Source of the DNA: Symbiodinium natans
Lineage: Eukaryota > Sar > Dinophyceae > Suessiales > Symbiodiniaceae
Reading direction: 5' to 3'
Assembly (NCBI GenBank): GCA_905221605.1
Contig: CAJNDS010001001.1
Location: 186,001 to 250,000, forward strand
Length of the DNA stretch: 64,000 bases
Shown: in pieces, positions 1 to 9,843 of the stretch
Position numbering within the stretch: the first letter of the stretch is position 1
How the letters are laid out: each line of letters opens with the position of its first letter
Translations under genes and position numbers: made by a program
The notes under the pieces: generated by a model
What the model saw: the letters and a program-made list of their open reading frames with translations, nothing else
The model's database searches: none
What the model was told of the DNA's origin: nothing

Positions 1-54
1 AACTCACTAGGGGCCAATCTTCTGCATGCCTCAGGGTCATCATTACCCCGGTTT

Positions 55-101
55 AGGGTTTAGGGTTTAGGGTTTAGGGTTTAGGGTTTAGGGTTTAGGG
101 T
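55..101 (+). repeat. (TTTAGGG)n array
   Basis: About six perfect units, interstitial rather than terminal because unique sequence lies on both sides. Confidence 0.9.
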
Positions 102-688
102 CTGGCTCTTGGGCTGCCAGTCCGCCCACAAGGGTAGGTGTTGGCTAATTTGCCGTACGCCGTCCTCAGAAGTAGGCCTTGGCCTACATGAGGTGTGAAT
201 CTGCTACGACTCTCCGTACATCTCTCCACATCCTCTTGGAATGCTTTGGGGGTTCATGGGGTCCTTGTAAGTAGGGTTGCAAGTACCCTAAGTGAGGTTA
301 TAGCCATATTCATCCTACTTGCAACCCGACTTCTAAGTGCCCAAAGGAAAAGCTTACTGTTGGGCAATTAGTAGGGAATGAAGGAATGAGGTACCCTATA
401 TCCCCCTACATATAAAGGCCCTTTAAGGGATTATACAGGGTACCTCATTCCCTCATTCCCTACTAACCAGTAAGTAAGAAAGGCCTGCGAATATGAACCC
501 CCCGACTCCCCGCAGGCAGTGGCGCCCATGCCCCGTGTCAATCCACACCCTCATGGCTCACCGCTGAACGTGTCAACTTGATGGGGCCCAAGTCTTCTCC
601 CCCCCCAAAACCCTAAACCCTAAACCCTAAACTCTCAACCCTCAAACCTCACCCCTGAACCCTGAACCCTGAACCCTAAACCCTACAC

Positions 689-2413
689 GAAGCCCTGGAA
701 GTGCTTGGGTAAGAGTCGAAGTCACAGGCCTTGAGGATGTCGATGGCGCCTCGGCCCTCCTTGAAAAAGGCTTTAAGGTTTGCCGGAATTTTGGGGTTTA
801 GGGTTTAGGGTTTCGGGTTTAGGGAATTTTGGGGTTCTGTGGGGTTCAGATGCAGATGGGGGCCCCTCCTGGCCTAAACCCTGAACCCCAGACTGGTGGA
901 ATTGAGATAGCGCTACGATACTCAGTGGCCTGCAGTGTAGCCAACACAAGCCCAGCACAAGCCCTCAATGCCAAAGCCCTGACTTAGCCTGACCCTACAT
1001 CTAAACCCTAAACCCTAAACCCTAAACCCTATAAAGCCTAAAACACACACACACACACCCTAAAGTCTGGTAAGCATCCCAATTCGCTCGGTGCGGGGAG
1101 CTTGCTCGGTCGGTGCTTGGGGGAATTCCTGAATCAAAGGCAGCCCTTGGAAGACCTTCGCCCCTACAACCCCTACAAAGTTTAGGGTTTAGGGTTTAGG
1201 GTTTAGGGTTTCTTGGAGGTTCATGGGTACTTATAAGTAGGGCTTATAAGTAGGGCAACAATGGTTAAGAACCCTATTTCCCTAAGGGTCCATGTACCTA
1301 ACTGGGGCATACTTGGATCCTAAAGTACCTTCGACATAGGGACTTTGGGCCCCCAGTCTATGACAATGAGGTACGTGGAATGTTCAGGGTTCAGGGTATC
1401 CCGAACAACCAAGTATGGCGCCTGGGACCCTAAACCCTAAACCCTAAACCCCAAACCCTAAACCCTAAACCCTAAACCTTAACATAGAACCCCCTTAAAA
1501 GACCAAGCGCTTGGATTCGGGCTTCAACAGCGGCCCAGTAGCCAGCAATTCGTCGAGGGTGACCAGCTCTTCTGTGAACTGCTGCAATGGGTCCGGGTCC
1601 TGCACCCTACATGCTAAACCCTAAGCCCCTAGCCCCTAATAAAATGAGTCCCAACTGAGACCATGTAACCTGTACTAGGAGAGGGGACCGGCTGCGTAAG
1701 CCCTCTATCAATCTTTAGAGGAAGTACATTTTCGTATGAATTCTTACCCAGCGATGGATAAGGGCCAAGGCTTCAATGACCCCCATACGACTCTCGCGGG
1801 CTCAAGCCGCTGAGGTTTTCTGCGGAAAACCGGCCATGAGTCAAGCTCCTCAGCCCGAGGGAGATGCCAGGTTATGATTGCACACAGACCCCATCCGAAG
1901 CCACAAAACCCCAAACCCTAAACCCTACCTGCCTAAACTGATACGCTGACGGGCGCACTGATTTTTGATTTTTTCGTGAGCAACAAGTGCTCTGCTTTCG
2001 CCGCGAAACTTGCCGCAACGTCTGCCCAGAAATGGCTCCGCTGGCGTGCTGCACTCACGTGCACATGGGCAAAGCTATTAGGCATTCATACCTAAAGCCT
2101 AGCACCCAAACCCAAAAACCTTAAACCCTAACCCATCAATGGACCCCAATTTTAGGAACCTACCAGCTGCAGCTAGCGGCCCCTTTCGAAGCTACCCCTT
2201 CTGCATCCTCCTTGGGCCAGACATCACCCCCCTACATCCGACCACCTTGGTACATGAACGGTCTCAACGGTGCTAAAACTTACCTAGTCCCCTTCAAAAT
2301 GCCCGACATACTCCCAGTGTCCCGGTAAGGTACTCTTAGGCCCTTCAGGGGTACTTGGGTGCGCAGGTTTTCCCGTTCATGCCTTGTACATGTATATCCA
2401 TATTTCTATCTAC

Positions 2414-2447
<34 letters not shown>

Positions 2448-2475
2448 GTGCATTGTATACATGCATCAATCACTG

Positions 2476-2538
<63 letters not shown>

Positions 2539-2968
2539 GGCATACCGTACAGATGCACACAGTACATCCCCACATATCTCTGAGCACGCTTCGCGGAGCC
2601 TGGGCTTTGATGCCCACCTTTGTCGGTGTTCAAAAAGCCTTCGTGAGGTCTCAAGTCTGGGTCTACAACAAAGCAGCGTAGAGGCTTAGAAGGGTTTAGG
2701 GTTTAGGGTTGAGAGTGTAGGGTATAGTTGTCTTTTGTGTTTCTTGGGGGGTTGGGGGTGGGAGCGAGAATCACGGGCTCGCTGGCATCCTGGATTCCTC
2801 AGCCCTCAAATGGTCGGCCAGCACGAGCACGCTCACCAGTAGAGCGTGTCCGGGAAGAAGCGCTGGATCTCGATCAGGCCACCAACCTGTGATACCCCTG
2901 TGCCAGCCGACAAAGCCCGCAAACTCCCAATAAGCCGAAGCAGCTCAAGCAAGACACAGGTGTCGATG
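689..2968 (-). CDS. Series of candidate exons of one or more unknown genes
   Basis: Candidate exons in coding order: 2968-2837 (LLELLRLIGSLRALSAG, IEIQRFFPDTLYW, donor GTGAGC); about 2210-2164 (ends CAGCTG|GTAGG); 2048-1929 (TPAEPFLGRRCGKFRG, CAG|GTAGGG); 1848-1748 (ELDSWPVFRRKPQRL, donor GTAAGAAT); 1599-1495 (FTEELVTLDELLATGPLL, then an in-frame TAA or a donor GTCTTT); 1145-1059 (AAFDSGIPPSTDRASS); 759-689 (EGRGAIDILKACDFDSYP, donor GTGTAGGG). A possible further exon lies at about 97-166. Each is G/C-rich, open, and edged by AG and GT, and between them lie CCCTAAA arrays, microsatellites and foldbacks. Whether all belong to one gene is not known: phases were not reconciled for every junction. 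No domain is recognisable from these short peptides. Confidence 0.45.
2404..2538. repeat. Compound (TA)n/(CA)n microsatellite
   Basis: TA dinucleotides at 2424-2447, CA at 2476-2509 and TA at 2509-2537. ORFs read through it are artefacts. Confidence 0.95.
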
Positions 2969-3954
2969 CTGAGTAGGGCCCGTTTTGGGCCTCTACAAAT
3001 GTCAATCCCCTAGTCGAAACTATAGGGTACCACGAACCAATATTGAGGTCACTGGAACTTCCTACCGGCCTTCTGAGTCTTTCAGGCTCCTGAGGGCCCT
3101 GCTGCGATACAGCGGTTTCTTCGGTTTGGGGTTCAGGGTTTAGGGGTTTATAGGGTTTATGGCCCTAAACCCTAAACCCTTAGCCCTGAACCCTAGACCC
3201 TCGAGGGTTTAGGGTAGGCAAGTAGGTAATGGCAAACACTGTCGGATGCCGGCATGTATGGCCTCAAGAACCCAAAGCCTGCATTTTTGCTGTAAGCCAC
3301 CTGAAAAGCCCTTGGCTTGTTTCACACGACGAGCCTACAACAAAGTAGGTTTTGGGTTGTTTAAGGTATATGCCCTAAATGCTAAACCCTACACCCTAAA
3401 CATGGACCCTTAGTTGGGGCAAGCCCTTCGCACAAAGCAGTCCCCGGAAGCAGCAAAAAAAACACCTGGTTGCGGTATACCTTAAGAACCAAAAGCCTAC
3501 TTTTTTGTAGGTTGCCTAAGAATCCTTTAAGGGGTTTATGGTAAGAGCCTACAAAAAAGTAGGCTTGGGGTTCTTAGGGTACGGGTACACATTAAATAGA
3601 CAGCGGCAGATGGATCGAAGTTGTGGTTCCTGTGTTGCGCCGATACCCATCCCCCCCCCCCCCCATCCCCACACCCCGGGTAGTTGAGCTACAGTACCCA
3701 GACGTGAGGCCTGGAACCTGGAAATCCTCCAGGAAGAGAAGCAGACATGAAGAACTCTTTGGGACGTTCCCAGTTATACTAACAGTCCTTAATCGCCATC
3801 TTAAAAGGGGTACGATAATCCCTACCTAGTAGCCCAGTAACCAAAGGGTAAAGGGCAGCACCACTGGGCTACCAAGCCTACCAAGGACTGTTTGTATAAG
3901 GGGGAACATCCCAAAGAGTTGTGTTCAACGGCGTTGTGTGTTGGAGCCTTCAGC

Positions 3955-4239
3955 ATGATAATGCAGAGACGGCCCCACGAGCTGGTTGACTTTGTAACTC
4001 CTTTAACAGTCGCTTGGGGTTTAGGGTTAGGGTTAGGGTTTGGGGTTTGGGGTTTGGGGTTTAGGGTTGAGGGCTTAGGGTTGTTCAACGTGCCGCCGGG
4101 CAGCTGTGAAGAGGATAATGATGGAGAAGAAGTTCACCTTGCAAAGTTTGAGAGGCTTCAGGCACGCAAGCGTGGAAGACAGAACGTGCGGCCCCCAAAG
4201 CAGTTCATAAAAAAACCGTTTGCGGGCCAGAGCATCTAG
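3955..4239 (+). CDS. Small two-exon gene with a 60-nt telomere-like intron, acidic/basic C-terminus
   Basis: From the ATG at 3955 the first exon runs to 4018 (MIMQRRPHELVDF...). A 60-nt intron 4019-4078, made almost only of TTTAGGG/GGGGTTT repeats, starts GTTTAGGG and ends GGCTTAG. The second exon 4079-4239 gives LFNVPPGSCEEDNDGEEVHL, then a basic tail with ARKRGRQN, and ends in TAG. The total is 75 codons with phase kept (1/2). The repeat is also open in this frame, so an unspliced product is possible. The start is uncertain; an upstream exon could exist. No family recognised. Confidence 0.45.
   Translation: MIMQRRPHELVDFVTPLTVAWGLGLGLGFGVWGLGFRVEGLGLFNVPPGSCEEDNDGEEVHLAKFERLQARKRGRQNVRPPKQFIKKPFAGQSI
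4019..4078 (+). repeat. Telomere-like repeat acting as a putative 60-nt intron
   Basis: Starts GTTTAGGG and ends GGCTTAG. It consists of TTTAGGG, TTAGGG and GGGGTTT units and is in phase with both flanking exons. Confidence 0.45.
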
Positions 4240-4658
4240 ATCCCCAGACCCCTGGGAGGATTCAAAAAGTATAACCCCACATAATACACTATACTACCAC
4301 TAGGTCATTCTTAGGGAACCCTCAAGGGGACCTACTTTTTGGATCCTCCGAGGGGCCTGGGACTTGAATACAGTGACATGGTCGCTCGTTGCTGTAGCTC
4401 TTTTCCTATGACTGCCCCCTCCCCCCCCCTCCCCCCCCCCAAAGAAAAAAACAAAAAGCTCGTAATCTCAATACGGGGATGCCAATAATGACATCCTCTT
4501 GCACCCAAGAAGGTAACATAACCCAAGAACGCAACATGCACCATGCAAGGTCCAAAGTCTGCCAGAGGGCTTGGCCCGGAGGTCGTGTGAGGGGTTTTGA
4601 AACCCTACGCTAAACATCACACCCTACCCTGGAATCTAGAAATCGCCCAGAGCTCCCT

Positions 4659-4862
4659 AAACCCTAAACCCTAAACCCTAAACCCTAAACCCTAAACCCT
4701 AAACCCTAAACCCTAAACCCTAAACCCTAAACCCCCCCGAAAGAACCCAGGGCTTCTGGGGGCCGAGGTGCGTTGAGGGAGAGCCAAGCCTTGATGTCCT
4801 GAAAGGTTTAGGGTTTAGGGTTTAGGGTTTAGGGTTTAGGGTTTAGGGTTTAGGGTTTGGGG
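4659..4862. repeat. Convergent telomere-like arrays around an exon
   Basis: CCCTAAA units at 4659-4734 and TTTAGGG units at 4806-4862 flank the exon at 4733-4798 with opposite orientation. Confidence 0.9.
4733..4798 (-). CDS. Candidate exon between two telomere-like arrays
   Basis: Reads DIKAWLSLNAPRPPEALGSF on the minus strand. The acceptor is CCCTTTCAG and the donor is GTTTAGGG, the first unit of the array to its left. The array on its right is in the opposite orientation, so the exon sits between CCCTAAA (left) and TTTAGGG (right). It may be a further exon of the gene ending at 4972 or belong to another gene. Confidence 0.4.
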
Positions 4863-4971
4863 TTTGGGGTTTAGGGCTTTCACAAGGTTTGAGGGTTTAG
4901 GGATTTTGGGTTTTGGGGGTTTAGGGTTTTAGGGTTTTCGGGTGTTCACAAGAGTTTAGGACTTTTGGGTT

Positions 4972-5451
4972 TCAGGTTTCCGGGTCTAATTCGTCCTCCG
5001 ACTCCACAACCGGCGTGATGTAGGAGACCTGCAAGGACGGGGGATGGATCGCCCCTCTTTGTGTGTTCCGAGATCCCGAGATCGCATAGCCCAAGAATTC
5101 AGGTTTAGGGAGCATGGTTTAGGTTTCTTACCCCCCCCCCAAAAAAAAAAAAACAAAACAAAAAAGTGGCCTCCTATAACCCCCCAGAAGGCCCAAACAG
5201 ACCCTGATAGAAGTGCCGCAAACGAGAAGTGTTGCTCCGTGCTTCTGTTGAATCAGGAGGTCGAAGACGACCTGCAATACTACTTGGAGGTTCATGGTAC
5301 TTATTAACCAATTGTAACTGTACTTATGACCCACTTTATAAGCCTTGCAGTGCCCTAGTATGGCTATAAGTACAGATATAAGTACAGTTACGATTGGTTA
5401 AGAAGTGCCATGAACCTCCAAGGACCCACCCCCCTAAGGCCCCAAACAAGG
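4972..5451 (-). CDS. 3' end of a small membrane protein gene, three exons
   Basis: Exons in coding order are 5451-5416, 5282-5203 and 5028-4972, ending in TGA. Phases agree at both junctions (1/2 and 0/0). The first two exons join across a 133-bp foldback intron to give a hydrophobic stretch (FGALGGWVLGVVLQVVFDL, then GATLLVCGTSI), probably a membrane helix. The last exon gives VSYITPVVESEDELDPET and a stop, an acidic tail. Donors are CTTGGAG|GT and ATCAGG|GT; acceptors are CCTCCAAG and CCTTGCAG. An alternative for the last exon is a 47-codon ORF from the ATG at 5115 in the same frame. The family is unknown. The junction at the foldback is one of the clearest in the window. Confidence 0.55.
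5283..5415 (-). repeat. Foldback element, family 1, coinciding with an intron
   Basis: Arms are CTTGGAGGTTCATGG and its complement CCATGAACCTCCAAG, plus an inner pair (AACCAATTGTAACTG / CAGTTACGATTGGTT). Its borders match the donor after 5416 and the acceptor before 5282. Related elements lie at about 18473-18572, 23284-23397, 23513-23747, 27338-27440, 31914-32019, 36900-37026, 42925-43032, 47106-47190, 49735-49795, 55612-55738 and 59930-60029. Confidence 0.7.
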
Positions 5452-5606
5452 CTAACTCAAAAAAACATATTCTTACTTATAAGGGTACTTAATACAGGGA
5501 TTACTATGACGTTTTCTTACTTATAAGGGTACTTAATACAGGGATTACTATGATTTTTCTGAGGGGGGGGGGTGCTTAAGTAAATAGTAATCTGTCGTGG
5601 CCGGAC

Positions 5607-5704
5607 CTGGTTGCTGGCGCCGGTGCTAAGCTGGTACTCCGGAATGTCCCAGTCGTTCGTCTTGACAACCTCAGGCCACAGAGGCTTTGCGGGATCCGGG
5701 CCGC
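5607..5704 (-). CDS. Candidate exon, unknown protein
   Basis: The minus-strand reading is GPDPAKPLWPEVVKTNDWDI followed by EYQLSTGASNQ. It begins after ACTTGAG and ends CAACCAG|GTCCGG. An upstream in-frame TGA supports the acceptor position. Codon composition is strongly coding-like. Family not recognised. Confidence 0.5.
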
Positions 5705-5900
5705 CTCAAGTCTTGAAGGGGTTTAGGGTTGAGTTTAGGGTTTAGGGTTTAGGGCTTCGGGCTTCGGGTTTAGGGTTGTTAGGATCAGGATGTTCAAGAT
5801 GCTAATTGAATCCCTTTTGAGGCTGCCAGCGGGCTTCGGCACAGAACGGCCCACGTCATTGGAGACCCCTTAGAAGCTTCCTAAACCCTAAACCCTAAAG

Positions 5901-6143
5901 CCCTCCAAAAATCGATGTTGCGCACAACTTGGAGGGCGCTCACAGGGTTACAAAGAGCTTTCAAGGCCCAGACCCCCTTACCACCTGAAAGCCTCAGATG
6001 CCCACAGCCTGTACTTGGTTTAGGGTTTAGGGTTGAGGGTTTACTTCTTTCCGTGCGGTCCTTCACACCGATTGAAGCCCTGCGTCCAACATGCACCAAG
6101 CCGCGATGCGCGGTGGGTTGTTGTTCTTGTCCCGGCTGGTGAT
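5901..6143 (-). CDS. Two candidate exons, unknown protein
   Basis: Exon 6143-6069 reads ITSRDKNNNPPRIAAWCML then DAGLQS, after GGTAAG and before GTGTGAAG, exactly 25 codons in phase 0/0. Exon about 5984-5901 reads VWALKALCNPVSALQVVRNI then DFWRAL and runs into a TTTAGGG unit. A plus-strand frame is also open here, but the minus-strand peptides are the more protein-like. Confidence 0.45.
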
Positions 6144-6333
6144 CTTACCGGCTTCCTCCGACTGAAACCAACCAGCTCAAAACCCGAAGCCGTGTAAATA
6201 GAAATCTGTTTTACGTATACCTGTGTATGCAAAGAATAAGAACATGTAATATGTAGATTTGTGATCTCTTATCATGTTATCCCCGAGACAGTGTGCCTTA
6301 TACTTGTTATTCCTCAACGTGGGGACAGGGTTG

Positions 6334-6420
6334 ATGGCTTTCAACCGCAAGCTCAACCTCTTAGCGGCCCAGAAACCTAGGACACTTTGGCGCCCTTATC
6401 GAAGAGAAATGCAACATGCG
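6334..6420 (+). CDS. Candidate plus-strand first exon
   Basis: From the ATG at 6334 there are exactly 29 codons (MAFNRKLNLLAAQKPRTLW and so on) up to a textbook donor GTATGT at 6421. There is no stop in frame. It sits among minus-strand exons, so orientation is uncertain. Confidence 0.35.
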
Positions 6421-6712
6421 GTATGTTAAAAATCCCAATCTCATACCCCTTAACCTCTACAAGGAGAATGTAAGGAATAATTTTGCCATGCCCCCCTGAT
6501 TTTTGTTTAAGGGTATGCCCAAGGGTATGTTGAATGTTTCTTAGAGTTTGCTTCATTCACCTAACCCTGAACAAAAGGGACTAAGCGATAAGACAAGGCA
6601 TCCAAGCCCTAGAGCCCCTAAAACCCAAGACCCTACACCTTTAAGCCCTGTTCTACCCGAAGCCCTACAAGCCCTTCGGAAAACCCGAAGCCCTGAACCC
6701 TAAGCCCTGCAC

Positions 6713-6952
6713 CTGGATTCCTGAAGGAGAGATATTCGAGAAGGACCCCAAACTCCAGAGCCCTGGGCCTCCAAAACCCACAACGCATCTCCGTCCTCTG
6801 GCTTGATGATGAGCCCCCCACCCTAAACCCTAAACCCTAAACCCTAAACCCTAAACCCTAAACCCTAAACCCTAAACCCTAAACCCTAAACCCTAAACCC
6901 TAAACCCTAAACCGGAAAGAAATCTCCGTCCTCTGGCTTGATGATGAGCCCC
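6713..6952 (-). CDS. Partly duplicated exon flanking a (CCCTAAA)n array
   Basis: Both ends of the array at 6821-6911 carry the same 31 bases (6787-6817 and 6922-6952), read on the minus strand as GLIIKPEDGD. The copy at the right continues into FFP and the array's GTTTAGGG donor. The copy at the left continues into ALWVLEAQGSGVWGPSRIS and ends CCAG|GTGCAGGG. One of them may be the functional exon and the other a duplication left by array insertion. Confidence 0.45.
6821..6911 (-). repeat. (CCCTAAA)n array with 31-bp flanking direct repeats
   Basis: About 13 near-perfect units between identical 31-base sequences (6787-6817, 6922-6952). Confidence 0.9.
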
Positions 6953-7305
6953 TCCTTTCATGCGAAAGAGGGCGGCAATGTTCAGCTCCCGCTATGTTTA
7001 TAAGATTGATAACCCTAAGGGTCCATGTACCTATATGGTATATACTTGGCCCCTAAAGCTGCTCTATGGCAGCCCCTTTTAAGGCCCAAGTATATACTAT
7101 ATGGGTACATGGACCCTTAGGGTAAGGGGTTGCATTCAAGGGGTGTTGGGCTTGGCCAGCTTCAGGGTTTTGGGGTTTTTGAGGTTTTTTTTTGGTTTTG
7201 GGGTTTGGGGGTTTAGGGTGTAGGGTGCTGATGAACAGGGAGATGGAGATGGAGATGAAGATGCTGATGATGATGATGATGAGGATGATGATAGGACATG
7301 GCAGG

Positions 7306-7377
7306 AGCCCTAAACCCTAAACCCTAAACCCTAAACCCTAAACCCTAAACCCTAAACCCTAAACCCTAAACCCTAAA
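7306..7377 (-). repeat. (CCCTAAA)n array
   Basis: About ten perfect units; the right end forms the stop of the exon at 7373-7474. Just to the left is a GAT-rich stretch (7236-7293) that reads as an acidic D/E run on the plus strand. Confidence 0.9.
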
Positions 7378-7474
7378 GGAGTGGAAGTTGTGGCCTGGCC
7401 TCCGTCTCGGCTTGCATGGCCACGCCCGTGCGGAGGCTGCCAGACGACACGTTCGCGAAGAGCAGGCAGCCGGC
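7373..7474 (-). CDS. Candidate exon ending in a stop supplied by a telomeric unit
   Basis: Reads AGCLLFANVSSGSLRTGVAM then QAETEARPQLPLL and TAG, 34 codons after the acceptor GCGTAAG. The TAG comes from the junction CTTTAGGG with the array at 7306-7377. It may be a true C-terminus, or the exon may end earlier at a GC or GA donor. No family recognised. Confidence 0.45.
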   Translation of the reverse strand, partial: AGCLLFANVSSGSLRTGVAMQAETEARPQLPLL

Positions 7475-7521
7475 CTTACGCAAATAAGGGGCCTTAATCA
7501 TTAGAATAGGGGTTAAAGTAG

Positions 7522-7716
7522 ATGGTCAGTTTTCTCAAAATTATGGTCCTTGTTGGTTACCCTAGATACGAGGCGCCGCCTTATGATGGGAGGACAAATT
7601 TTAGAGGAGTGGCCATATACGGCCCATACGGGAATGCTAGTAGTAATTGTTCCGACCCCCACATTCAACAAGCAGCATACGTAATCGGAATGGGTCTTCT
7701 GTTTGCAGCAGAATGA
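7522..7716 (+). CDS. Plus-strand small ORF, partly over a foldback arm
   Basis: 64 codons ending TGA at 7716. The first half overlaps repeat-like sequence related to 20045-20075. The second half reads VAIYGPYGNASSNCSDPHIQ, then QAAYVIGMGLLFAAE. Could be an exon of a plus-strand gene; weak. Confidence 0.25.
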   Translation: MVSFLKIMVLVGYPRYEAPPYDGRTNFRGVAIYGPYGNASSNCSDPHIQQAAYVIGMGLLFAAE

Positions 7717-7757
7717 GTCAAGGGGGCGAAATATTCACAGCTACAAGCCCTCAGCCC

Positions 7758-8012
7758 TCAGCCCCATCCCTCCATGGCTAGATCACCCCTAATTACGGAG
7801 AATTCGAGCAGGGGGCTTGCAGTGTCAAGGTTTTTTTGGGAAGGTCTCAGGGTTTCCGATCTCCGCTGCTTCTTGAAAGTCCCCTTTCTTGTGCTTCCGA
7901 AGCTGGCGTCGTGCGGGACCGCGGATTTTTTTGCCGGCTGTCGCCAAAAGAACGCGCGTTCGGGGACTGAGGCGGCGGCATGTCCCAAGATCATGGCGAG
8001 GCAGGAGGCCAC
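7758..8012 (-). CDS. Candidate coding stretch beside the long TG microsatellite
   Basis: Minus frame open for 84 codons with high G/C at third positions: ASCLAMILGHAAASVPERAF, then SFGSTRKGTFKKQRRSETL. Exon edges are not resolved. The plus frame is also open but less coding-like. Confidence 0.35.
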   Translation of the reverse strand: MASCLAMILGHAAASVPERAFFWRQPAKKSAVPHDASFGSTRKGTFKKQRRSETLRPSQKNLDTASPLLEFSVIRGDLAMEGWG

Positions 8013-8039
8013 GACCTTGTAATGAAATGCTGAGTTAGG

Positions 8040-8292
<253 letters not shown>

Positions 8293-8676
8293 GGGGGCTT
8301 GTCCGTCTTGTCAAGGGATTATAAGACTTGTACGCCGACGGTTGTACCCCTTAAGGTTTCCCTTGATATACCCCCCACTATGGCCCTTATACTACCTTCG
8401 AGGATCTTGAACAAGGGTCTCAAACCCTCGGGTACCACTTTAGGGGTCCGAGGTAGAGTTCCTTGATCTTAGTCAGCACAAACCCTACAACTTGAACCCG
8501 AACTCTAGTCCATGGTAAGTCGGGACTGGAATAGCGAAGCACATTCGAAAAAAAAACAAAAAAACACAAATGAATCGCAGTGAATCCGTATCTTGGGGGT
8601 TTGAGATAACTCAAGAGGCCTTGTTAAAGTGAGATCCGAAAGCTTACTTGTTCTGGGATGAAGCTCGAAACAACAC

Positions 8677-8763
8677 TTAGAGACGTTTCTTACAGCTGAC
8701 CCAGTTTGGGGGCTCTGGAGGAAGAGATGAGCTCCCCTCCACCAGACCTTTTTTGAAACTGGA
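8677..8763 (-). CDS. Candidate exon (possibly 3'-terminal)
   Basis: Reads SSFKKGLVEGSSSLPPEPPN then WVSCKKRL and TAA, after the acceptor GCAACAAG. A canonical donor GTAAGAAAC occurs inside (AGCT|GTAAG), so the exon may instead end near 8696. Confidence 0.4.
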   Translation of the reverse strand, partial: SSFKKGLVEGSSSLPPEPPNWVSCKKRL

Positions 8764-9034
8764 CTTGTTGCTCCACCAACCCGAAACCCTAAACCCTAAA
8801 CCCTGAACCCAAAACCCTAAGGATCCAGAGCCAGGATTTAGGGCTTAGGGTTGTGGAAGGTTTAGAGGACGCGGGCGTTTGAAAGGATTCGGTACAGAAG
8901 CACCCTAAGAACAGACCACTTGTGTGTTTTGGAGGTCGTTTCGCAACAAAATGGTTAGGGGGTTCGGGGTGTTTAGGGTTTAGGATTTATAGGCTTGGGG
9001 ATCACAGTATACATTTGCAAATTGCCTTAGGCAC

Positions 9035-9108
9035 CTGCTATTGCATCCTTGACAAATTTCTGCGCATCTGCCGCATCAACCCTCCTGGAGAAGATGGGGC
9101 CATCTGCA
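9035..9108 (-). CDS. Candidate exon, amphipathic helix
   Basis: Reads ADGPIFSRRVDAADAQKFVK then DAIA, between TACGAAG and GCAG|GTGCCTAAG. The plus strand is also open over the same bases (ORF to 9116), so strand is not certain. Confidence 0.4.
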
Positions 9109-9484
9109 CTTCGTAGGAATATATATATATATATATTATATATATATACATATACATATCTAAAATGAGTACATATAGATATAGATATTGATACAGATAC
9201 AGATATAGATATGTATATATATATATATATATATGCACATACACCACAATAGGTTACACAACAACGGGGCGATCATTTTGCTCAACCCTTCCCCCTCCCC
9301 CTCCCCCCCCACCCACCCACCCGAACCCGCATCTAATGCAGCTTCGGCCACCAGTGCAGGAAGAGCAGTTCGACGGGCCATCGTGGCGTGTTGGTTGAAG
9401 GCGGGGGTGAAGGGGGGTAGACTTGAGCCACAGATCTGAACGAGAACCAGGCTCGGGGTGTTCAGGGTTTAGGGCTTAGGGTTG

Positions 9485-9560
9485 GGATGTTCCCCCTTAT
9501 ACGAACAGTCCTTAAGAGGGATTATCTTACCCCCTGTTAGAATCCGGGGGAACATCCCAA
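9485..9560. repeat. Foldback element, family 2
   Basis: Arms GGGATGTTCCCCCTTATAC and GGGGGAACATCCC, with CAGTCCTTAA inside. Relatives lie at 3763-3913, 20886-21045, 21164-21200 (half), 36358-36453 and 40740-40835. Confidence 0.65.
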
Positions 9561-9597
9561 GTTGAGTGTTTAGGATTCAGGGTGAATCAGGGATTGC

Positions 9598-9780
9598 ATG
9601 GAGAATATCGAGTTAGGGATCGGGGAGGGCATGCGGAAAGCGTCTGGTGTGCTTGCGCTTACAGGACCTACCAGCCATCTGATATGTAAGAAGCCAGCAA
9701 TAGCCCCAAACGGCAAAACCGCGTGGACTGAGCGGTTAGTGGTTCAAAGGCTTTGCGGCGAGCTAAGTTGTCTGCCCTAA
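9598..9780 (+). CDS. Plus-strand small ORF, hypothetical
   Basis: ATG-started ORF of 60 codons (MENIELGIGEGMRKASGVLA...) ending TAA. Third-position composition is ordinary, and it lies just after a foldback. May be an exon or chance. Confidence 0.25.
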   Translation: MENIELGIGEGMRKASGVLALTGPTSHLICKKPAIAPNGKTAWTERLVVQRLCGELSCLP

Positions 9781-9843
9781 CACGTACCAATTCGAAACCC
9801 TAAACCTTGCTAAGCACCGATGCCTAAACCCTAAACCCTAAAC

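Noticed and set aside
55-101. Chromosome end (true telomere)
   Set aside because: The units are followed and preceded by unique sequence, and dozens of similar arrays in both orientations occur throughout; this is interstitial.
6821-6911. CRISPR array
   Set aside because: Seven-base tandem units without spacers; no cas genes; eukaryotic context.
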